Shown one piece after another: positions 17,481 through 25,591 of a DNA stretch of 64,000 nt. The notes under the pieces were generated by a model. It ran no database searches and was not told the origin of the DNA. It saw only the letters and a program-made list of their open reading frames with translations. The DNA is taken from the NCBI GenBank assembly GCA_963735055.1, contig CAVTJN010000006.1, forward strand, positions 186,001 through 250,000, read 5' to 3'. Source of the stretch: JBBITI01 sp963735055 (GTDB taxonomy: Bacteria; Chloroflexota; Dehalococcoidia; Dehalococcoidales; UBA2162). A program made the position numbers and the translations under genes. How positions within the stretch are numbered: position 1 is the first letter of the stretch; each line of letters starts with the position of its first letter.

Positions 17481-18650
17481 TCAATAGCGGTACCGCCGGG
17501 GCCGGAACAGTGCCAGTAGAACGATGCCAAGCGCCCACAGGGCGCCGACCAGGAGCCACGGGCCGGCCACCTCGCCGAGCCGGTTGGGGACTGTTCCGCC
17601 TGCAGCGGGCAGGGCGAGGGTACTGAGCAGCACGCGCCCGGCGCCAATACCAATTACCAGCCCCAGCGTCCCAACCATGTTGACCACGTTGCCCTGGCCG
17701 AATTTCCACAGGCTTCCGATGAAACAACCGTCGGCAAAGATAAAACCAAAGCCCATGAGAAACGAGCCAACGATCAACAGGCCGGGGGCGGTGACGGTGG
17801 GGTCCACGTCGATAGGAGCGTAAAGACCCAGGTCCAGGCCAAGCCGGTAGAAGAGGGCGAGGCACATGACGGTCAACAGGACCGACCGCCACACATAGGC
17901 CGAGTGCGATATGAACAGTTCTTTGAGCATGCTGGACATGCAGACCGTCCCGCGCTCGGCCACAAATCCGAATGCCACCATCAGGAACATCGCCAGTACC
18001 AGGCCGCCCCGGTTGACCAGACTTCCGGGCAGCAGGACCACCACTGCCCCCAATGCGGCGGCGAAGAGAACGGTCAACCCGGCAAACGCCAACCGGCGGC
18101 TGCCCGGACCGGTCAACTTCGCCGGGACAGGGATCTCCCGTTTCAGATGCCCCATCCGCCGCGTCGCCATCACCAGCAGCCGGGAGGCGGCGGCGCCCCC
18201 GGCGAACATCAAGGCGACATATATCCAGCCCTGGGTGATCATGAAGGCGGGCAGGGTGAACACCCCGGCGAGATTGAAGAGTACGACCGAATTCAGGGAC
18301 ATGCCGGCGGCCACGGAGCCCGCCCCGGCCACCGCCCCACCCGCCAGGGCGAGAAGGAGGGGCTCGAAGGTGAGCGGGAGCTTGATGCTGAATTCGCCGG
18401 CGAAATGCGCAGCTACGAAAGCGCCGTAGACTATCAGGCCGAAAGCGGGCAGCGGGTTCTCCAGGAAACCGGCCACGGGGCCCCGGCCGGGAGTGAGGTA
18501 GTGCTGATTGAAGTACCAGAAGGCGATGAGCAGGGCCGACATGGCCAGGCCGGTAGGCAGGTGCGACCAGTGCCGGGCATACCAGCCTCGGAACGGACTC
18601 CGGGAACGATGCGACGGAACGGACGCCACGCCGGTCACCGGGTTCACCAC
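17481..18650 (-). CDS. YeeE/YedE family sulfur or selenium-compound transporter
   Basis: 389 residues with about ten membrane segments in two similar halves. Conserved Cys-bearing segments sit in membrane hairpins: ERGTVCMSSMLKELF in the middle and FADGCFIGSLWKFGQGNVVN near residue 315. In the characterised member YeeE/TsuA, such Cys residues relay thiosulfate; the YedE subgroup is associated with selenium use. The start is one of two tandem GTG codons (18650 or 18647); the second overlaps the stop of the upstream kinase gene (GTGA), implying coupled translation. Together with the DUF3343 gene two genes upstream this suggests sulfur or selenium handling. Which of the two elements is transported cannot be decided. 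Confidence 0.85.
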   Translation of the reverse strand: MVNPVTGVASVPSHRSRSPFRGWYARHWSHLPTGLAMSALLIAFWYFNQHYLTPGRGPVAGFLENPLPAFGLIVYGAFVAAHFAGEFSIKLPLTFEPLLLALAGGAVAGAGSVAAGMSLNSVVLFNLAGVFTLPAFMITQGWIYVALMFAGGAAASRLLVMATRRMGHLKREIPVPAKLTGPGSRRLAFAGLTVLFAAALGAVVVLLPGSLVNRGGLVLAMFLMVAFGFVAERGTVCMSSMLKELFISHSAYVWRSVLLTVMCLALFYRLGLDLGLYAPIDVDPTVTAPGLLIVGSFLMGFGFIFADGCFIGSLWKFGQGNVVNMVGTLGLVIGIGAGRVLLSTLALPAAGGTVPNRLGEVAGPWLLVGALWALGIVLLALFRPRRYRY

Positions 18651-19511
18651 GGCCGTTGTCCGCGGCGGCGTTCGTAGTCCTCCAAGGCCGCCGGAATCTC
18701 CCGGATGAACTCCCCGATCTGAGTGGCCGGGGTACAGGCGATCCGCCGGCCAACGAGGCGGTTCACGGTAAGCGCCATAAGCTCGGCGTCAGCGGTCTTG
18801 AGGGACCTCAGGGCGGACAGCATGCCGGTAATGGTGTCGCCCGTTCCGCCGATGGCCTCCATGGCGGGCAGGTCGGGCTGCCGGCACGTTCCCACCCGGA
18901 CGGACCCCCGGTAGACATAGTCGACCGGCCCTTTTATGACCAGCGTCCGGGCGGCGTTCCGGTGGCGGTAAGCCGACCTGACCAGGGCGTCAACATCGAA
19001 CGGGCGCCCCGGCGGCGTCCCGGCTTACGTAGATGGGGTGGGGGGCAAATTCGTCGGCCAGGAAGGCCAACTCCGCCCGGTCGGGCGTGAACACGTCGAC
19101 CAGGGCGGCCTTCTTGGCCGCTTTCATCAGGTACATGCCACCGGCGTCGGCGATCAACTCCGGCCTTTTCGGCAGGGCGTTCAGCTTGTCCAGGAACGGG
19201 CCGGCGTAGGCCAGCTTGGGAAACAGGTAGTGGAGGGTGACCACGTCCGGACTACAGCCGGCCAGGCCGGCTCCGGCCTCACCAAACATCAGGGCCGTAC
19301 CTTTCCCGTCGCCGACATCGCCACCCAGAACACACAGCGGCGGGGGCAGGCCATAGTAGCTGCACACGGCGGCACACGCCCCGGCCATCGCCGCCGTCCC
19401 CCGCTCGACCGGAAATTGGCGGGCGCCGACATAGAGATGGCCGTCCCCGGCCGCGGCCGGGCCGGTGTAGACGCCGGTCGGAAAGGGGACCGTTCCGACT
19501 AAGACAATCAT
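18644..19511 (-). CDS. Ribokinase-fold kinase / NAD(P)H-hydrate dehydratase-like protein (one frameshift)
   Basis: About 288 residues if one base is removed from the C4 run at 19007-19010 (plus strand); the joined frame then reads VSRDAAG-RPFDVDALVRSAYRH. The N-terminal frame has GGDVGDGKGTALM, and DAGGMYLMKAA followed by VDVFTPDRAELAFLADE; the C-terminal frame has the anion-hole/catalytic motif AIGGTGDTITGMLSAL. This pattern is that of the ribokinase-like fold, closest to the ADP/ATP-dependent NAD(P)H-hydrate dehydratase domain, but no YjeF epimerase domain is attached. It overlaps the DUF3343 gene by 4 bp (ATGA) and the YeeE gene downstream, so all three are translationally coupled. Role in Se/S metabolism is inferred from context only. 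Confidence 0.75.
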
Positions 19512-20041
19512 CGGGGTTTGACCTTCTCTTTCAAGGCGTCAAACGCCAGTTGAAGCATGAAGGAGCAGAGGCTATTACCCAGGTCGACCGGGTTCCCGGC
19601 TTCGCCGATAGGGGATTGGTACAGTTGCCGGGCGACGAAAGGAATGTCGGGACAGCCGCCGCCCGAGATGTTGACGATGCGCTGCTGGGGCCTATCGATG
19701 GTTATCTTCATGTTGCCCGCCCGGCACATCAGATATCCATCGATTTCCACAAATGATACCTGCTTAAGGATATCCGGCAGCATCTGTTTGGTGGACACGG
19801 TCCTCTGGGGCGGGCATCCGGCCTGCGACAACACCACTTCGAGGGATTCCTGTTCGATGAGGTCGAATTCGACCGCCAGATCACAGCCCACCCGGAATTC
19901 GGGGGGTGGGGCCACCAGCCTGACGGCGAACTGCTCCCCGGCCAGCATCTTGTGAACCAGAATCACTTCCTGCACCGTCCCGTACAGGAGGATGCCTTTG
20001 GGCGCCTGGTAGCCGGCGCCAAACAACCGTTTCAACCACAC
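19508..20041 (-). CDS. DUF3343 (putative Se/S carrier-like) protein with a Cys-containing C-terminal domain
   Basis: 177 residues from GTG 20041 (GGGGAGGGG upstream). Residues 15-75 (ILLYGTVQEVILVHKMLAGE, then VRLVAPPPEFRVGCDLAVEF) have the pattern of DUF3343, named a putative Se/S carrier-like domain because of its link with selenium-using genomes. The remaining half contains SGGGCPDIPFVARQLYQ and two further Cys residues and is not part of the usual short DUF3343 proteins. The gene overlaps the downstream kinase by ATGA. The Cys at GCDLA is the candidate carrier residue. Known biology of the domain is thin; the carrier role is proposed in the family description, not proven. Confidence 0.72.
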   Translation of the reverse strand: MWLKRLFGAGYQAPKGILLYGTVQEVILVHKMLAGEQFAVRLVAPPPEFRVGCDLAVEFDLIEQESLEVVLSQAGCPPQRTVSTKQMLPDILKQVSFVEIDGYLMCRAGNMKITIDRPQQRIVNISGGGCPDIPFVARQLYQSPIGEAGNPVDLGNSLCSFMLQLAFDALKEKVKPR

Positions 20042-20095
20042 TGCCTTCAGCCCCTCCCCAAGGCTCGTTGGTACTTGCTTGTAGTGTTCCGGGAG

Positions 20096-20656
20096 TCAGA
20101 AAAGACCCGGAACGAACATCCTGGTGCGCTGCGCGTAGCCCGGATACGCCGGAAACTCCCGGGCGAGCAGTTCCTCCTCCTTACGTGCCCTCACATAGTA
20201 GACGGCCGCCACGGGCACGGCGGCGGCGATGATGAGGTAGCTGCCGGTGAGCAACCCCGAACCCAGGGTGATCAGGACCATGGATGAATACATGGGGTGC
20301 CGCACCCGGGCGTAGAGCCCGGCAGTGACCAGTTCCTGGCCTTCGGAAACCGAGGCCGAAATTGACCAGTTACCGCGAAGATAAAGGTGGGCGATCAGGT
20401 ACAGGGCCAGCCCACCCCATGCCGCCACTGCCCCGGCGGCCAGGGTCAATGCATTCCCCTGGTAGCGCCCCAGATGAGGCGGCAGCGAGGCGAGGGCGAA
20501 AACGAGGATAAAGGGAATGAACACCAGAAAATCGACCCCGACCCCGGCTTCCCAGCGCCGGGCGCCGTGCCGCCACAGCACCTGACCGAGCACGGCCACG
20601 GCCAGCAGGACAATCCACACCAAGCCGAAGGAGGCCAACCCGAACTGGTCTGTCAC
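20096..20656 (-). CDS. ICMT/PEMT-type membrane methyltransferase
   Basis: 186 residues with four to five membrane segments. The C-terminal signature VTAGLYARVRHPMYSSMVLI, followed by EEELLAREFPAYPGYAQRTRMFVPGLF, is the SAM-binding region of the isoprenylcysteine carboxyl methyltransferase / phospholipid methyltransferase superfamily. These enzymes methylate membrane-located substrates such as phosphatidylethanolamine or small lipophilic acids. The bacterial substrate is unknown. It sits in a run with lgt and a Tes-like radical SAM gene, so action on lipids would fit. Start is GTG 20656, with a GGGGGAT site upstream. Confidence 0.88.
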   Translation of the reverse strand: MTDQFGLASFGLVWIVLLAVAVLGQVLWRHGARRWEAGVGVDFLVFIPFILVFALASLPPHLGRYQGNALTLAAGAVAAWGGLALYLIAHLYLRGNWSISASVSEGQELVTAGLYARVRHPMYSSMVLITLGSGLLTGSYLIIAAAVPVAAVYYVRARKEEELLAREFPAYPGYAQRTRMFVPGLF

Positions 20657-20675
20657 CGCTATCCCCCGGCCTCGA

Positions 20676-20937
20676 TCATGCGGGCTGACCGACGACCAGA
20701 GTGGCGAAACAGGTAACGGCCAGGACCAGGACGCTGGCCGCCAGACCGGTGAACATCCCCGCCGCCACCCGCCGCCGCCGCATGACGCCGACTACGATGG
20801 CGACCGGCCATGACCAGCATGAAACAGATTGCGGTCACTCCCATCATGAATTCGGGGAGGTGGGCGGTAAAGGAGACTATCGTCAACGCTGAAAGGGGGA
20901 CCGCAGTGGCCACAAAAGCTTTCCAGAAGCTGCTCAT
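20676..20937 (-). CDS. Small membrane protein, function unknown (one frameshift)
   Basis: The gene starts at ATG 20937, sharing one base with the lgt stop (TAATG). The first half reads MSSFWKAFVATAVPLSALTI and continues as a hydrophobic protein to about residue 43. The second half is open in another frame (WPVAIVVGVMRRRRVAAGMF, then TGLAASVLVLAVTCFATLVV) and stops at 20676. A one-base indel near 20805-20812 would join them into roughly 87 residues with three membrane segments. I do not recognise a family. The tight coupling to lgt suggests that it is real. Confidence 0.6.
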
Positions 20938-21761
20938 TACCTGACCTCCTGTTTTTCGGTCGTCCTGGCGGTACCAGACCGCATCTGAGCCACTGCCCCG
21001 GTTGAGGCAATGGCCGTCGCCGGACCGGGTCCGTTTTTCTGCGGACCGCGCCGGCGGAGGTAGTATTGGGTACCAAAACCGGCGACGCCGGCGAGGCAGA
21101 GCCATTGCACCAGGGTGAGCCCCAGGAAGGGGACGGGCGTCGGCTGATACCGCAGGAACTCCAGCGGGAACCGGATGACCGAGTATCCGATCATATAGAT
21201 CTGGAACAGCTCCCCGTCCCGGAAGGAGACCAGCCGGCGCCGGAACAAGAAGGCAAACAGCGCCAGGTCGAGGACCAGCTCGTAAAGCTGGACCGGATGG
21301 CGGTAGGCGCCGGCCTGGGACACCGCCCAGGGCAGCGATGAGGGTACGCCATAGGCGTCGCCGGCCAGGAAATTGCCGAGCCGGCCGATGGCCTGTCCCA
21401 ATGGCAGGAAAGGCGCGATGAGATCGCCGGTGCACTTTTCGACATGCAACAGCCGCTCCGTCAGCGTCACCGCCAGGTAGCCGCCGGCGATACCCCCGAA
21501 CAGGGTCGAGCCGTGGGCCGGGATGGTCGGCAGCAGGCGCCAGAACTCCCCGGGCCCCAGAAACACCAGCATGCCCACTTTGGCGCCCACGATGGCCCCG
21601 ATCAGACCGATCGAACCGATCATCAGGGTCTCGTCGGTCAGCCGGAAACGGCGCTTCGCCTCGTGATAGGAGAGGATACCGACGGCAATGAAGGCGCTCA
21701 AGATGCACACCGTGTAGGCGTGGATCTGGACCGGCCCGATATTGAACACTACCGGAAACAC
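20937..21761 (-). CDS. lgt: Prolipoprotein diacylglyceryl transferase
   Basis: 274 residues, seven membrane segments. Family motifs: YTVCILSAFIAVGIL near the start, HGSTLFGGIAGGY (about 83-95), the signature GQAIGRLGNFLAGDAYG (about 122-138; normally GRIGNFINGE) and HPVQLYE (about 155-161). Lgt moves diacylglycerol from phosphatidylglycerol onto the lipobox Cys of prelipoproteins; several such lipoproteins are encoded in this window. The NGE of the signature is AGD here, a mild divergence. Starts at GTG 21761 (GGAGG 3 bp away). The C-terminal 30 residues are polar and variable. Downstream genes are tightly packed on the same strand. Confidence 0.93.
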   Translation of the reverse strand: MFPVVFNIGPVQIHAYTVCILSAFIAVGILSYHEAKRRFRLTDETLMIGSIGLIGAIVGAKVGMLVFLGPGEFWRLLPTIPAHGSTLFGGIAGGYLAVTLTERLLHVEKCTGDLIAPFLPLGQAIGRLGNFLAGDAYGVPSSLPWAVSQAGAYRHPVQLYELVLDLALFAFLFRRRLVSFRDGELFQIYMIGYSVIRFPLEFLRYQPTPVPFLGLTLVQWLCLAGVAGFGTQYYLRRRGPQKNGPGPATAIASTGAVAQMRSGTARTTEKQEVR

Positions 21762-21835
21762 GTTCCTCCACCGGACGCCGCCGCCCGTGACAAGCGGGAT
21801 CGGCGGACGTGATTATTTGTGAAACGTTCCGTCGT

Positions 21836-23227
21836 TCATCCCATCGCCCCCGACGCCAAGGCAGAAAAGACCTTCTTACGGTAGCCGAGACTGTTGTAAG
21901 CGCAGAAGGGAATCATGCGTCCGTCCGGTATCAACTGGCCGACGCAACACTTGTGGAGGACGTCGAGGTCCATGGTGTAGGCGTCGGCAAAGTCCTGGAT
22001 GACGATGGTGAACACGTGCCGCTTGAGATGGGAGGCGGTATTCAGGAACGGGATGTCGCAACAGGCGTCCCGGAAGCGGCGCACGGTCGACGTGGCTCCC
22101 GGCACGGCTCCCGCCGACCACAACCCTTCCAATGCCTGCAGTATCTCGGGCCGGATTTCAGGCAGGGTGCGGTTGACCACGTAGTTCAGGTACTTGTCGA
22201 CTTCGAGGACCCGGGGCAGCGGCGTCATCTTGTCCCCATCCACATAGAGGTAGGTCGCCGAGCGACACGTCGGATGGCAACAGGGCACCGGAATGAAATC
22301 ACTTTCGACGAGCAGCCCCTGCGTCTGCTGCGCAATACCATGAATGACATCGGCGATCGTCTCCCGGTCCAGGGGGTCCGACTCCGGGTATCTTCCCCCG
22401 TGGGTCACCGGCTGGAAGGCGATGCCGTGGACGGCCGGGTGTCTCAGGCCAAACTTCACGATCTCGCCGAGCTGGTCGTGGTTAGCGCTCTTGTCAACGG
22501 TCGGCACGAGGACGACATCGAGCTTCGCCTGAGCGAGCCGGTCGAGCGCTTTCAGTTTGACGGCGAGGAGGTTCCGGCCCCGGAGCACCATCTGGGACCG
22601 GGCCGAGAAGCCGTCAAACTGGAGATAGACGGTCGGCCGGACGTCGGCGAGCCGGGCCAGGAAGGCATCGTCTTCGGCGATGCGGATGCCGTTGGTGTTG
22701 AGCATTACCATGGCGATGCCGCGGGCGTTGGCGAGCCGGATCATGGCGATGAGGCCGGGATGGATGGTGGGTTCACCGCCGCTGAACTGCACCACCTCCG
22801 GCTTCCCTTCCAGTTCCACGAAGCGGTCGAGCATTCGTTCCACCTGGGTCAGGGTGAGGTCGAAGCCGGGACCGGCATCGGCGAAACATACCGGGCACTC
22901 CAGGTTGCAGCGGCTGGTGATTTCGATCAGGGCGGCGCACGTGTGCTGACGGTGTTCGGGGCACAGGCCGCAGTCATCGGGACATCCCCGGACTGCGGCG
23001 GTACTGAACGCCAGTGGGGGGCGGCCGGGTTTGTTAAAGGGGAGGGAATCCAAATACATCCGGGCGTCGGAACTAAGCAACGCCTCGAACGGACCGTGGG
23101 TGGGGCAGGCCTTCTGCATGATGACCCGGTCATCCCGGATGATGACCCGGGCGTCGATCGGAGTCAGGCACGTGGGACAGACGCTGCGGGTGGATTCGGA
23201 ATAGCTGCTCGCACGATCCGTGTTCAC
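21836..23227 (-). CDS. Radical SAM protein of the Tes / MJ0619 type (tetraether-lipid-synthase-like)
   Basis: 463 residues from GTG 23227 (AGGAAGGG upstream). N-terminal zinc-ribbon-like Cys pairs (SVCPTCLTPIDA, CPTHGPFEALL), then CPDDCGLCPEHRQHTC, and the radical SAM motif CNLECPVC at about 116-123 inside ALIEITSRCNLECPVCFADA. QFSGGEPT, LNTNGIRI, YLQFDGF and PVPCCHPTC follow. This layout matches the archaeal Tes (GDGT/MAS synthase, MJ0619-like) family, which couples lipid tails carbon to carbon to make membrane-spanning tetraethers. Bacterial relatives are known and may act on other lipids. The gene is followed 75 bp later by lgt. Lipid substrate in this organism is inference; a peptide-type substrate cannot be excluded. 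Confidence 0.8.
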   Translation of the reverse strand: MNTDRASSYSESTRSVCPTCLTPIDARVIIRDDRVIMQKACPTHGPFEALLSSDARMYLDSLPFNKPGRPPLAFSTAAVRGCPDDCGLCPEHRQHTCAALIEITSRCNLECPVCFADAGPGFDLTLTQVERMLDRFVELEGKPEVVQFSGGEPTIHPGLIAMIRLANARGIAMVMLNTNGIRIAEDDAFLARLADVRPTVYLQFDGFSARSQMVLRGRNLLAVKLKALDRLAQAKLDVVLVPTVDKSANHDQLGEIVKFGLRHPAVHGIAFQPVTHGGRYPESDPLDRETIADVIHGIAQQTQGLLVESDFIPVPCCHPTCRSATYLYVDGDKMTPLPRVLEVDKYLNYVVNRTLPEIRPEILQALEGLWSAGAVPGATSTVRRFRDACCDIPFLNTASHLKRHVFTIVIQDFADAYTMDLDVLHKCCVGQLIPDGRMIPFCAYNSLGYRKKVFSALASGAMG

Positions 23228-23285
23228 GACTTACCCTTCCTAACGCGTCCACGGTGATTCGATTTGCGGCGGATGGATGACGCGC

Positions 23286-24371
23286 CTAAGGATAGAGCCG
23301 CTCGTTGCCTTTGTCAATTGCCACCCCAGCGCGCTGCCTCAACTGGCCGCAGGCGGCGTCGATCTCGGCCCCGCGCTCCAGGCGTTGCGTAACCTGGATG
23401 GAGCCCCGGGCCAGTATCTCCCGGAAAGCCCGGACGCGATCGGGCGAAGATGGCCGGAGCCCGGTCCCGGACACGTTATTGAACGGGATCAGATTTACGT
23501 GGCAGTTCAGTCCGCGCAGGACCCTTGTGAGTTGCTGCGCCTCGGCCTCACGGTCGTTAATGCCGTCGAGCAGGCAATATTCGAAGGTGATACGCCGTCC
23601 CGTCAGCCCGATGTAGGTACGGCAGACGTTCAGCAGTTCGGCAATCGTCCATTTGGCCATGCCCGGCATCAGACGGTTCCGCAGCCGGTCGTCGGGTGCG
23701 TGCAGCGAGACCGCCAGGGTGACCTGCACCCGCTCTTCGGCCAACCGGAGAATACCGGGGACAATGCCCGCCGTACTCACCGTCAGATTCCGCGCGCCGA
23801 TCCCAAGTTCGGTATTCAGCAGGGAGACGGCTTTCAGCGTCGCTTCGTAATTGAGCAGCGGCTCCCCCATACCCATGAAGGCGACGTGGTCGATGCGGGT
23901 GCCCGATCCGCCGGCCGGAAGCGGCGGCGGCAGTCCGGCGGCTTCCCTCACGGCCAGTACCTGGCCGACGATCTCGCCGGCGGTCAGGTTACGGGAGAAT
24001 CCGCCCAGGCCGGTGGCACAGAACTGACAGCCCATGGCGCAGCCGACCTGAGTGGAGACGCAGCAGCTGTAGCGGTCGGCGTAGGGCAGACCGACGGTTT
24101 CCACCCGCGCCCCGTCGGCCATTTCGAGGAGTAACTTGATGGTCCCGTCGGCGGCTTTCTGGACGGCGACCGGCCGGCCCCGACCGACTTCGTACTTTGC
24201 GGCCAGCCGGGCCCGCAGCTCTTTGGGGAGATTGTCCATCGCCTCGATGGTGTGCACCCCGCGCTGGTATACCCAGGCCGCCAGCTGTTTGCCGCGGTAG
24301 GCCGGTACGCCTTCGGTCTGCGCCAGCCTACATAGTTCTTCGGTGCCGAGTCCTAACAGGGCTTCTGACAT
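23286..24371 (-). CDS. rlmN: 23S rRNA/tRNA adenosine C2 methyltransferase RlmN
   Basis: 361 residues from ATG 24371 (MSEALLGLG). The radical SAM triad is CAMGCQFC in STQVGCAMGCQFCATG, with FMGMGEPLLNYE and VSLHAPDDRLRNRLMP following. LIPFNNVSGTGLRPSSPDRV and a C-terminal Cys in AACGQLRQR complete the pattern, so the catalytic Cys pair is present. RlmN methylates A2503 of 23S rRNA and A37 of some tRNAs. The gene is the first of a long minus-strand run; the next gene (Tes-like) begins 59 bp on. An N-terminal extension in the open frame up to 24464 lacks a ribosome site. Confidence 0.96.
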   Translation of the reverse strand: MSEALLGLGTEELCRLAQTEGVPAYRGKQLAAWVYQRGVHTIEAMDNLPKELRARLAAKYEVGRGRPVAVQKAADGTIKLLLEMADGARVETVGLPYADRYSCCVSTQVGCAMGCQFCATGLGGFSRNLTAGEIVGQVLAVREAAGLPPPLPAGGSGTRIDHVAFMGMGEPLLNYEATLKAVSLLNTELGIGARNLTVSTAGIVPGILRLAEERVQVTLAVSLHAPDDRLRNRLMPGMAKWTIAELLNVCRTYIGLTGRRITFEYCLLDGINDREAEAQQLTRVLRGLNCHVNLIPFNNVSGTGLRPSSPDRVRAFREILARGSIQVTQRLERGAEIDAACGQLRQRAGVAIDKGNERLYP

Positions 24372-24633
24372 AAGGCCTTTCCGGAGGCTCAAGATTAGGG
24401 CCTCCGGGATCATCATAGCATAGAAGCACGGCCAGGAAGGCGCGGTCTGCCCGGCAAAGCTCACTCTTGAAAGCCCGACTGTCCTTTGCCCTCGATAGTA
24501 TCCCCGGGCGGTAACGCCAAAAGGGGAGCGTGGATGGCCGGGTCCCCCGATCGGGTCGAGGGCAGGCCCCCGATCAGGTCTGGTCTCCGGTGGTCAAAGG
24601 GGACACTCGGCACCAGCGATAGCTTAACCGCAA

Positions 24634-24726
24634 GCGGTTACCCCTTGACCATTCCTCGCGACGCTCGGAAGAGGGACGACCATTCTCCGCTGCGCTACGA
24701 AGAGGGCAGGCAGGCCCCGCCATGAC
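24634..24726 (+). repeat. Dispersed intergenic repeat (family B), copy 2
   Basis: Nearly identical to 16948-17040, same orientation, beginning GCGGTTACCCCTTGACCATT. Family A follows 30 bp later. Confidence 0.8.
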
Positions 24727-24754
24727 GATAATGAAGCTAGTCATTCCTGCGCAC

Positions 24755-24892
24755 GAGAGGAAGCTTAGACGGGGATTGGAGGTCCGGGTTTCAGATGAGG
24801 TGAAGGCCGCCTCGCGGTGATAGTCAGGGATCCGGATTGCTTCGTCGTCCCCTCCGCCAAAGGCTTCGGGGTTCCTCGCAATGACAGGAGGG
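24755..24892 (+). repeat. Dispersed intergenic repeat (family A), long copy 1
   Basis: Matches 28179-28318: shared start GAGAGGAAGCTTAGA, shared TCAGATGAGGTGAAGG, and a highly similar 3' half from GATCCGGATTGCTTCGTCGT to CTCGCAATGACAGGAGG. The 3' half begins with ATTGCTTCG and ends CTCGCAAT, giving fold-back potential. Confidence 0.8.
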
Positions 24893-24955
24893 CGGCTCCG
24901 ATGGCGGCCATCGCTGGACCGCCTTCGGTAATTAGCGTACTCGCGCCGCCAGGGA

Positions 24956-25543
24956 CTAGTCGATGGCCAGCGTCCTGGTGTAGGCGGTGGAGAGATCGGC
25001 CATCTTCATGACCAATGTGTCGCCGGAGATCTGGTAGGCTACCGACTCTTTGCTGTAGCGCACGCAGGCCCCGCTCTTACCTTTGCCACTGACGGCATCA
25101 AAGACGGTACCGCAGGAGTTGCACACCAGCGTCCCCTTGGTTAGTTTGAAGCTCTTGGAACCGCAGGGGGGACAGATATCAGCTCTCACCTGGATGGCGC
25201 CATTCCAGACATAGGCCATGTAGCTCGCCTGGCCCTGAGGAGTGTTCACGGCAAAGCGGGTGTTGAATTTCGCCGCCACATCGGACAGGGGAATCGACAC
25301 GACGTCCCCGGCCACCTTGGCAGTCAAGGTCGTCGGATCAACCGGACTCGTCGGGTTTACCAAGGCGGTTGTAGTAGCCGGATTGACGGCGGCGGACGGA
25401 CTTGTGGTGGCTGTCCCGCCACCCGGAGTCACCGCCTTCGCCTGCCCGGACGAACAGCTGTTCAACGCCCCCAGAATCATGGCTGAAACCACCAGAATAC
25501 CGACTACGCCCAACGCGATTTGCATCCATTTCTTGTTTGCCAT
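24956..25543 (-). CDS. DUF2318-type lipoprotein
   Basis: 195 residues from ATG 25543 (AGGAGAAACTGGT upstream). The N-terminus has a membrane segment and lipobox-like NSC (LGALNSCSSG), then a Thr/Pro/Ala linker to about 72. The C-terminal domain has the DUF2318 pattern: IQVRADICPPCGSKSFKL, TLVCNSCGTVFDAVSG and KGKSGACV. The Cys pairs suggest metal or Fe binding. DUF2318 proteins occur in iron-uptake loci with FTR1/P19 and FtsX-type ABC components. It is last in a four-gene unit, so it probably works with the ABC transporter. FTR1 and P19 are not present here. Confidence 0.82.
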   Translation of the reverse strand: MANKKWMQIALGVVGILVVSAMILGALNSCSSGQAKAVTPGGGTATTSPSAAVNPATTTALVNPTSPVDPTTLTAKVAGDVVSIPLSDVAAKFNTRFAVNTPQGQASYMAYVWNGAIQVRADICPPCGSKSFKLTKGTLVCNSCGTVFDAVSGKGKSGACVRYSKESVAYQISGDTLVMKMADLSTAYTRTLAID

Positions 25544-25591
25544 ACCAGTTTCTCCTGTTCTTGCCAATGTCTTCAAATTGTCACAACCCCT

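Larger units (their letters stand above)
24372..24955. other. Intergenic with dispersed repeats
   Basis: About 580 bp without genes; contains copies of repeat families A and B. The stretch 24577-24620 resembles 16814-16855. Confidence 0.6.

Noticed and set aside
17347..18753. 468-codon frame overlapping the YeeE/YedE gene on the same strand
   Set aside because: Composition is Arg/Pro/Gly-rich with no motifs; the other frame gives a clean membrane protein.
20659..21771. 370-codon frame across lgt and the small membrane gene
   Set aside because: Arg/Pro-rich shadow of lgt; only its last part, starting at MSSFWK, is a plausible start of the small gene.
21809..23257. 482-codon plus-strand frame opposite the Tes-like gene
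   Set aside because: Antisense shadow; the minus frame contains the radical SAM motif.
24634..24892. CRISPR array in the repeat-rich intergenic region
   Set aside because: The repeats differ in type, are not regularly spaced and have no unique spacers; no cas genes are present.
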